Made by a program: the position numbers and the translations under genes
Notes under the pieces: model-generated
Told to the model about the DNA's origin: nothing
The model's input: only the letters and a program-made list of their open reading frames with translations
Database searches by the model: none
DNA from: Pseudorhodobacter antarcticus
Lineage (GTDB): Bacteria > Pseudomonadota > Alphaproteobacteria > Rhodobacterales > Rhodobacteraceae
NCBI GenBank assembly: GCA_945860375.1
Contig: CAMAQR010000042.1
Span: 1-28,454, forward strand
Direction of reading: 5' to 3'
Length of the DNA: 28,454 nt
Part shown: positions 23,774-28,454 of the stretch, in pieces
Layout: each line of letters begins with the position of its first letter
Numbering within the stretch: the first letter of the stretch is position 1

Positions 23774-24601
23774 TCAGTCCTTCATATGAGGATCAAGCGC
23801 ATCGCGCAGGCCGTCGCCCACAAGGTTGAAGCCGATGACGGTCAGAAAGATCGCCATGCCGGGAGCAATGCTCATGATCGAAGACTGAGCCATGAAGCCG
23901 CGTCCGGTGTTCAGCATGTTGCCCCAGGTCGGTTCTGGCGGCTGTGCGCCAAGGCCAAGGAACGACAGGGCGGATTCCAGTAGGATGGCGTAGGAAAACG
24001 CCACAGCCGCCTCGACCAAAAGCGGGGCGATAATGTTCGGCATGATCTCACGCAACAGGATGCGCGTATGACTCATCCCGATGGCGCGGGCAGATTCGAC
24101 GTATTGTTCCCGCAGGACCACTTCGGTTGCCGCGCGTGCCAGCCGCGAAAAGCCGGGAATAAAGACAATGCCGATGGCGATCATGGCATTCAGGACTGAC
24201 GTACCAAGGCTGGCCATCAGCACGACAGCCAGCAGGATTGCCGGGAATGAGAACAAAAGCTCCATGAAGCGCATCAGAATCAAGTCGACGATGCCGCCGA
24301 AATAGGCCGCCATCACGCCGATCACGGAGCCGAACACAAGACCGATCCCAGCGGCGATGAAGGCAACCAGCATCGAAATCCGCGCACCATAGATAATGCG
24401 CGACAAGATATCGCGGCCAATCTCATCGGTCCCAAGCCAGTGGGTGGCACCGGGGCCTTGCAGCATCGCCATGTAATCGAGATCGTAGGGCGAGAACGGC
24501 GCGATCCACGGCGCGAAGATGGCGCAAATCAGGATCACGCTGATGATGCCTGTTCCAAGGATCACCAGCCGCCAGCGATGAAAATCAAACCCCACGGTCA
24601 T
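23774..24601 (-). CDS. ABC transporter permease, DppC/OppC type
   Basis: The 275-residue inner-membrane protein opens with a hydrophobic helix (VILGTGIISVILICAIFAPW) and contains the periplasmic LGTDEIGRDILSRIIYGARI motif characteristic of DppC. There are about five to six membrane spans. The ATPase-coupling EAA loop is seen as ESARAIGMSHTRILLREIMP. The C-terminal VIGFNLVGDGLRDALDP is diagnostic of this family. Its ATG overlaps the DppB-like stop as ATGA, so the permease pair is translated together. Confidence 0.94.
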   Translation of the reverse strand: MTVGFDFHRWRLVILGTGIISVILICAIFAPWIAPFSPYDLDYMAMLQGPGATHWLGTDEIGRDILSRIIYGARISMLVAFIAAGIGLVFGSVIGVMAAYFGGIVDLILMRFMELLFSFPAILLAVVLMASLGTSVLNAMIAIGIVFIPGFSRLARAATEVVLREQYVESARAIGMSHTRILLREIMPNIIAPLLVEAAVAFSYAILLESALSFLGLGAQPPEPTWGNMLNTGRGFMAQSSIMSIAPGMAIFLTVIGFNLVGDGLRDALDPHMKD

Positions 24602-25551
24602 GCTTGGCTTCCTTTGGAGCGACGCGGGTCCAAGAGCGCTACGCAGAGATCGACGATCAGGTTGGCCAGTAGAACAAAGACGGTGATCGCCAGCGCGGCG
24701 GCCAGCAGTACCGGATAATCTCGGTTGATAATACCCACCAGCACAAGCGAGCCTATGCCGGGCAATTGGAAGATATCTTCGATCACCACGACCGACCCGA
24801 ATAGGAAGCCCAGTTCCACCGCCGCGACGTTGATATACGGAATGGCCGCGTTGCGAAGGCTATGGCGACGGATGGTAAGGCTTTCGGATGCACCCTTGGC
24901 CTTGGCGGTGCGGATGTAGTCGCGGGAGAGAACCTCTAACATTGAAGCGCGCATGATCCGCAAGAGCAGGGCGGAGGAGACAAGGCCGAGCGACAGAGCG
25001 GGCAGGATCATCAGCTTTAGGTTCTGGCTGGGGTCTTCTGTAAAGGGCACATAGCCGCCGGGTGGCAGCCAGCGCAGGCGGATGGAAAAGACCATCACCA
25101 ACAGGGTGGCCAGCCAAAAATTCGGCATCGCACCCAGGAATGATGCCAAGGTTGAAAACACCCGGTCTGCCCCGCGCCTGTGCCGGGCAGCAGCCACGGC
25201 ACCCAAGGGGAAGGCAATCAGATTTGCGACAGCAAAGGCTAGAAAGGCCAGCTCCAGCGTCACAGGCAGCCGCATCCACAGTTCTGGCCCGACTGGAACA
25301 GCACTTTGGAAACTGACTCCGAAGTCGCCGCGCAGGGCCTTGCCCAGCCATTCAAAATACTGAACGACCAGCGGGCGGTCCAGCCCCCGCGTGGCCTCGA
25401 ACCGAGCAATGGCCTGCGGTGTGGCGTCGATGCCGAGCGCCGACCGTGCGGCCGAGCCTGGGATGACGCTGATGGCCACAAAGAGCACAACGGACGCGGC
25501 AGTTAGGGTCAGGATGAATGCGCTAAACCGCGTCAAAACCAAGCGGAACAT
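24598..25551 (-). CDS. ABC transporter permease, DppB/OppB type
   Basis: The 317-residue membrane protein starts with a long hydrophobic helix (about residues 11-31), followed by ISVIPGSAARSALG, typical of DppB. The LDRPLVVQYFEWLGKALRGD segment is a family hallmark. The cytoplasmic EAA loop is RDYIRTAKAKGASESLTIRR, and FGSVVVIEDIFQLPGIGSL and LAITVFVLLANLIVDL follow. About six membrane spans are expected. It lies 70 bases downstream of the binding-protein gene, behind an intrinsic terminator; its own ribosome site is weak. It forms the translocation channel with the DppC-like subunit. Confidence 0.94.
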   Translation of the reverse strand: MFRLVLTRFSAFILTLTAASVVLFVAISVIPGSAARSALGIDATPQAIARFEATRGLDRPLVVQYFEWLGKALRGDFGVSFQSAVPVGPELWMRLPVTLELAFLAFAVANLIAFPLGAVAAARHRRGADRVFSTLASFLGAMPNFWLATLLVMVFSIRLRWLPPGGYVPFTEDPSQNLKLMILPALSLGLVSSALLLRIMRASMLEVLSRDYIRTAKAKGASESLTIRRHSLRNAAIPYINVAAVELGFLFGSVVVIEDIFQLPGIGSLVLVGIINRDYPVLLAAALAITVFVLLANLIVDLCVALLDPRRSKGSQA

Positions 25552-25566
25552 ACGTTAAGTCTTTCT

Positions 25567-25602
25567 AAATAAAGAAAGAAAGCTGCCCCGAGGGGCAGCC
25601 TT
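25567..25602 (-). terminator. Intrinsic terminator/attenuator between binding protein and permease genes
   Basis: A perfect 8-bp inverted repeat (GCTGCCCC at 25582-25589 and GGGGCAGC at 25592-25599) is followed on the minus strand by TTTCTTTCTTTATTT. Because the pairing runs almost to the centre, the effective hairpin is GCTGCC plus a small loop. Partial termination here would give more binding protein than membrane components, a common arrangement in ABC importers. Confidence 0.8.
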
Positions 25603-25621
25603 CAGTTTCGTGCGCAAACAA

Positions 25622-27205
25622 TCAGGCACTCAGCCAAGAATCTTTCAGCGTCTTCAGGAAGCCCGTGCGCATTGGCTTGTAGTTCTTAAGCTTGTCGGTA
25701 TGGGCAATCAGAAGGAATGCGTTGACGAGCGGCACGATGGGCATTTCCTCCAGTGCCAGTTCCTGCTGTTGCTTGTACAGTGCTTTGCGAGCGTCAACCG
25801 TGGTGGCTGACTTGGCATCCTTCAAAAGTTTGTCCATCGCGGCCGAGGACGACTTCTGCACGTTGATGCCGGTGCCGGTGGCATAGTTATTGTAAACGAA
25901 ATCGTCCGGGTCTGCCAGAGGGCTGACCCAATACATCGTGGTGATGTCAAAGGCGCTTGGGGCCCAGACCTCATCCCAGAAGCGTGGGATTTCCATGGTC
26001 TTGATTTCTGCGGTGATCCCGATGGCCGCAAGGTTAGCCTGCAGGATCGGCGCCATGGCCACCATCGCCGGGAACGACGATGCCATAGTCATCGACGTTT
26101 TAAACCCGTCGGGCACACCTGCTTCGGCCAGAAGTGCCTTGGCCTTGGCGACGTCGCCCTGCGGATTGAAGGCGGTGATGCCTGCATAGGCCCAATTCCA
26201 TTCCGGGATCACGCCGCCGAGCAAGGGCTTGGCTTGGCCAAAGAAGGTTGCAGCGGTGATCGCGTCGCGATTGATGGCGTGGGCAATCGCCTGACGGACC
26301 TTGGGGTTGTCCAAAGGTGCTACGGTGTTGTTCATCAAAAGCCAGTAGTAGCGCGAGCCTTCCAGCGTCTGCCCGACGATTCCCGACGAGGTTGACACGG
26401 TCGACCAGTCTTTTGGCGGCACTTCATTGGTGAAGTCGACAGTGCCCGAAATCACGGCGTTGGTCAGGGCGGTGACATCGGCAATCAGATGGAACTCCAT
26501 CCCGTCGAAATAGGGTTTTCCAGCTTCGTAGAAGTCGGCGTTCTTCTCAAACTTGACCATAGAGCGCGGCTGATAAGACACGAACTTGAACGGACCGCTG
26601 CCGATGGGCTGAGCGTTCAGATCATGGCCCGATTCCACCAACTTTTTCGGCACGATCGACGAACCGGGGAATGCCATGTAAGTCAGGAAAGGGCCGGTCG
26701 GCACAGTCAGCGTAAACTTGACGGTCAACGGATCGACCACCTCGACGCCTGCGATCGTTTCGATCTGCGATTTGTAGGAATAGGCCGAATCCTCGGCGCT
26801 CAACCGGTCGAAGGTGAACTTCACATCCTCAGCAGTCAGAGGATCGCCATTGTGGAACTTCACGCCGTCGCGCAATGTGAACGTGTAGGTCAAGCCGTCA
26901 TCACTGACTTCGTATGCAGTTGCAAGGTCGGCATAAGGCACGGCATCTGGGTCAACCGACATCAGCGTGGAATAGACCTGCTCAATGACGACATGCGACA
27001 TGCCCGAGGGGCCCATCGACGGGTCGAACCCTGCCGGATCGGCCGAAAAGGCCAGCTTCAGGATCCCGCCGCTCACCGGGGCATCTTCGGCGAAAAGCGC
27101 GCGGGGAAAGGCCGACAAGCCCAGAAGTGCCGCTGCGGCACCCGTGCTTGCCAAAAGACCGCGGCGGGTCAGACTCAAACCAGTGATCGTTTTGGATCCA
27201 GCCAT
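25622..27205 (-). CDS. Peptide-type ABC transporter solute-binding protein (family 5), Tat-exported
   Basis: The 527-residue periplasmic binding protein starts with a Tat signal: SLTRRGLLAS (twin Arg at 14-15), a hydrophobic stretch and a likely cleavage after FPRALFA near residue 39. The mature protein has SBP family 5 features: GGILKLAFSADPAGFDP near its start, YTFTLRDGVKFHNGDPLTAEDVKF, VRQAIAHAINRDAI and a PDGFKTSMTM region. It should capture a peptide, N-acyl amino acid or similar solute for the permeases downstream. An AGGAG site lies 6 bases before the ATG at 27205; the longer frame to 27298 runs through the leader and promoter and is rejected. It is the first gene of the operon. Confidence 0.94.
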   Translation of the reverse strand: MAGSKTITGLSLTRRGLLASTGAAAALLGLSAFPRALFAEDAPVSGGILKLAFSADPAGFDPSMGPSGMSHVVIEQVYSTLMSVDPDAVPYADLATAYEVSDDGLTYTFTLRDGVKFHNGDPLTAEDVKFTFDRLSAEDSAYSYKSQIETIAGVEVVDPLTVKFTLTVPTGPFLTYMAFPGSSIVPKKLVESGHDLNAQPIGSGPFKFVSYQPRSMVKFEKNADFYEAGKPYFDGMEFHLIADVTALTNAVISGTVDFTNEVPPKDWSTVSTSSGIVGQTLEGSRYYWLLMNNTVAPLDNPKVRQAIAHAINRDAITAATFFGQAKPLLGGVIPEWNWAYAGITAFNPQGDVAKAKALLAEAGVPDGFKTSMTMASSFPAMVAMAPILQANLAAIGITAEIKTMEIPRFWDEVWAPSAFDITTMYWVSPLADPDDFVYNNYATGTGINVQKSSSAAMDKLLKDAKSATTVDARKALYKQQQELALEEMPIVPLVNAFLLIAHTDKLKNYKPMRTGFLKTLKDSWLSA

Positions 27206-27234
27206 TGTGTGCTCCTGAAAGTTGTGCGCTGATC

Positions 27235-27256
27235 GTTTCGGGCTCAGTCCCGAAAC
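27235..27256. promoter_or_regulatory. Perfect inverted repeat in the binding-protein leader, possible operator
   Basis: GTTTCGGG (27235-27242) and CCCGAAAC (27249-27256) form a perfect 8-bp inverted repeat around a 6-base spacer. It lies between the predicted leftward promoter and the ribosome site, where a repressor would block transcription. The divergent XRE-cupin protein is the natural candidate binder. An mRNA stem affecting stability is the alternative. Confidence 0.5.
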
Positions 27257-27270
27257 TTGAATGCGCTTGA

Positions 27271-27298
27271 ACATTATTACAGAATGGCGGTGTGGCAA
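27271..27298 (-). promoter_or_regulatory. Predicted sigma-70-like promoter for the ABC/ArgE operon
   Basis: On the minus strand, TTGCCA (27298-27293) is followed after 16 bases by TAATGT (27276-27271). Transcription would begin near 27264, leaving about 58 bases of leader. Matches are moderate (four of six at each box). Confidence 0.4.
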
Positions 27299-27334
27299 GT
27301 GGATTCGTTAGCAGTGACCTTGGAAAACCACACT

Positions 27335-27356
27335 GCTGCCCAAAGCTTGGGTCTGC
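27335..27356. promoter_or_regulatory. Palindromic element in the divergent intergenic region
   Basis: CCCAA-AGC-TTGGG (27339-27351) is a perfect 5-bp dyad, extended imperfectly by GCTG on the left and TCTGC on the right. It lies 63 bases upstream of the XRE-cupin start and about 37 bases upstream of the leftward -35, where an autoregulatory operator could sit. Its half-sites differ from the GTTTCGGG repeat. Confidence 0.35.
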
Positions 27357-27418
27357 ATTTTGACTACCGTTCGATTTCCGACTAGCCACTGGTTCAGTGC
27401 CCTTAGAAGAGAGTGATT

Positions 27419-28018
27419 ATGTCCGACACCCAACACGACACGCCAGAGGTTTCCACGGACGCCACGGCGCAACTTGGCGAAAAACTGCGCCATTTGCGCC
27501 GCAAGAGCAAGCTGACGTTGAAGCAGTTGGGCCATCTGACGGGCTGCTCGGAAAGCATGCTGTCCAAGGCCGAACACGGGCATGTGGTGCCCAGCCTTGA
27601 CCTTCTGTCACGCGTTGCCCAGCAGCTTGGCACCTCGGTTGCGGGTCTGTTTGCCGAAGCTGCTGAACAGTCGTGTTTTGTTTTCAATGAGGGCGAGCGG
27701 GCCAAGCTGGAACTTGGCTCGGCGACCGAGGATGGCCACACCGTGCTGGAACGCCTGATCCCCTATGCCAAGGGTCGGCAGCTGAACGCGAACCTGCATG
27801 TGGTCCTGCCCGGCGGCGGCTCGGCGGGGGTGCTGTCGCATGTTGGCGAGGAGGTGGGTTTCGTGATCGATGGCTATATCGAGATCACGGTCGACAATGA
27901 GACGCATCTGGTCGGCCCGGGCGGTTCGTTCTTCTTCCGCTCGGAACTGCCGCATAGCTACTGCAACATCGGCACGAAGACCGCACGGATCGTCTGGGTG
28001 AATTCACCTCCGTATTGA
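27419..28018 (+). CDS. XRE-family transcriptional regulator with C-terminal cupin domain
   Basis: The 199-residue protein has an XRE helix-turn-helix at about residues 19-77 (LGEKLRHLRRKSKLTLKQLG, then TGCSESMLSKAEHG and PSLDLLSRVAQQLGTSV) and a cupin_2 sensor domain at about 127-195 (HVVLPGGG, HVGEEVGFVIDGYIEITVDN, RSELPHSYCN). Regulators of this design often control uptake and breakdown of amino acids, polyamines or similar solutes. It is divergent from the ABC binding-protein gene across a 213-base intergenic region with two inverted repeats, so local control of that operon is likely. The ATG at 27419 is preceded by AGAAGAGAG at good spacing; a GTG two codons earlier is less favoured. Confidence 0.93.
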   Translation: MSDTQHDTPEVSTDATAQLGEKLRHLRRKSKLTLKQLGHLTGCSESMLSKAEHGHVVPSLDLLSRVAQQLGTSVAGLFAEAAEQSCFVFNEGERAKLELGSATEDGHTVLERLIPYAKGRQLNANLHVVLPGGGSAGVLSHVGEEVGFVIDGYIEITVDNETHLVGPGGSFFFRSELPHSYCNIGTKTARIVWVNSPPY

Positions 28019-28059
28019 GTGGGGTGCCATTCTACACTGTGTGGGATGGGTGTCACATC

Positions 28060-28289
28060 GTAAGCGGTCGCTGGGTACCACGGTCAGCTTAGCTTGACTT
28101 CGCGAAGTTCCACGGCAGCAGATCGTCAAGTTTGCTTTGCGGGTGGCCGTTTGCGATGGCCGTCAGGGTTGCTTTGAGATAGGCGAAGGGTTCCACGCCG
28201 TTGATTTTGCAAGTTTCGATCAGCGAGGCGATGCGGCCCCATGCTGCGCCACCTTCGTCATGGCCAGCGAAGAGGGCGTTCTTGCGATT
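28060..28289 (-). mobile_element. End of an IS66-family insertion sequence
   Basis: The sequence starts GTAAGCGG at 28060, matching the GTAAGCG-type terminal repeat of IS66 elements, and runs directly into the 3' end of an IS66 transposase gene on the minus strand. Only the last 230 bases are recognisable; at 28290 homology stops and a repeat-rich stretch begins. The element is therefore truncated. It lies 41 bases after the XRE-cupin stop. Confidence 0.7.
28089..28289 (-). pseudogene. IS66 transposase (TnpC) C-terminal fragment
   Basis: Translation on the minus strand gives about 66 residues: NRKNALFAGHDEGGAAWGRI, then ASLIETCKINGVEPFAYLKA, NGHPQSKLDDLLPW and a TAA at 28091-28089. These are the C-terminal blocks of IS66 transposases (KNALFAGSD-type, IASLIETCKLNGV-type and HPQ...LLPW). 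The catalytic DDE domain is absent and the frame breaks at the 28290 junction. Confidence 0.85.
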
Positions 28290-28410
28290 ATGCAGAACTC
28301 AACATAATCGCAATTATGCGCACAGTGTGATTATGTGCAGCCCGCTGCGTGAAGTGCCTGCAAGGCTAACGCGCCAGCGATTTTCGGCACGACGAACTGC
28401 ACATAATTCA
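28287..28410. repeat. Cluster of ATTATG/CATAAT repeats in direct and inverted orientation
   Basis: ATTATG occurs at 28287, 28313 and 28330, and its complement CATAAT at 28303 and 28402. CATAAT-CGCA-ATTATG (28303-28318) is a perfect short dyad, and TGATTATGTGCAG (28328-28340) is mirrored by CTGCACATAATTCA (28397-28410). Such clustered sites are typical of recombinase, resolvase or integrase binding at mobile-element ends. No recombinase gene is inside the window, but it could lie to the right. Confidence 0.5.
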
Positions 28411-28454
28411 AAGGTTCTGAAGGAACCGCATCAGTTGGTCCGGGGGACGATATC

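Noticed and set aside
1..28454. CRISPR arrays, tRNA or rRNA genes, and riboswitches
   Set aside because: I looked for regular spaced repeats, cloverleaf-like segments and known leader structures and saw none; the clustered repeats at the right edge lack spacer regularity.

Overview
The window is high-GC bacterial DNA, densely packed with short or overlapping gene junctions. Its gene families (FCD-type GntR regulator, dipeptide-type ABC transporters, IS3 and IS66 scars, many amidohydrolases and peptidases) fit an alphaproteobacterium, most likely a member of the Rhodobacteraceae. No rRNA, tRNA or other placement marker was seen, so this is an inference from gene style.

Region A (1-7739, minus strand) is a convoy of nine genes read leftward: M32 carboxypeptidase, class I/II aminotransferase, VOC protein, zinc-dependent deacylase of the succinylglutamate desuccinylase/aspartoacylase type, PuuE-like allantoinase/polysaccharide deacetylase, AllA-like ureidoglycolate lyase, DapA/NAL-family lyase, FCD-type GntR regulator, and an SDR epimerase/dehydrogenase cut by the left edge. 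Region B (7910-19043, plus strand) is the mirror convoy: two tandem DUF4438 proteins, an AllD/Ldh_2-type oxidoreductase, an M24 peptidase-fold protein, a metal-dependent amidohydrolase, a second aminotransferase, a TIM-barrel glycoside-hydrolase-like protein, a dihydroorotase/allantoinase-type cyclic amidohydrolase, and two dipeptide-type ABC ATPases. The arms diverge from a 170-bp region with a strong palindrome (core GTTGTCGACAAC) inside the spacer of a good leftward sigma-70-like promoter and overlapping a weaker rightward one. The simplest reading is one regulon of about 18.5 kb, controlled by the embedded GntR protein, for uptake and breakdown of an unidentified compound with cyclic-amide or ureide, N-acyl and amino-acid features. 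This is the best candidate here for an undescribed pathway.

Region C (19044-20190) is a scar of transposase fragments: an IS3-family C-terminus, a 21-bp direct repeat and a second integrase-type transposase tail. Region B has two ABC ATPases but no permease or binding protein in the window, and the scar begins directly after it.

Region D (20191-27205, minus strand) is a complete dipeptide/oligopeptide-type ABC operon: Tat-exported binding protein, intrinsic terminator, two permeases, two ATPases, a DUF1028 protein and an ArgE-like deacylase. A divergent XRE-cupin regulator (27419-28018) probably controls it. Region E (28060-28454) holds the end of an IS66 element (terminal GTAAGCGG plus the C-terminus of its transposase) and a cluster of short repeated and inverted ATTATG-type motifs running to the right edge.

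All function calls come from reading the translated sequence and recalled family motifs. No database search was possible.
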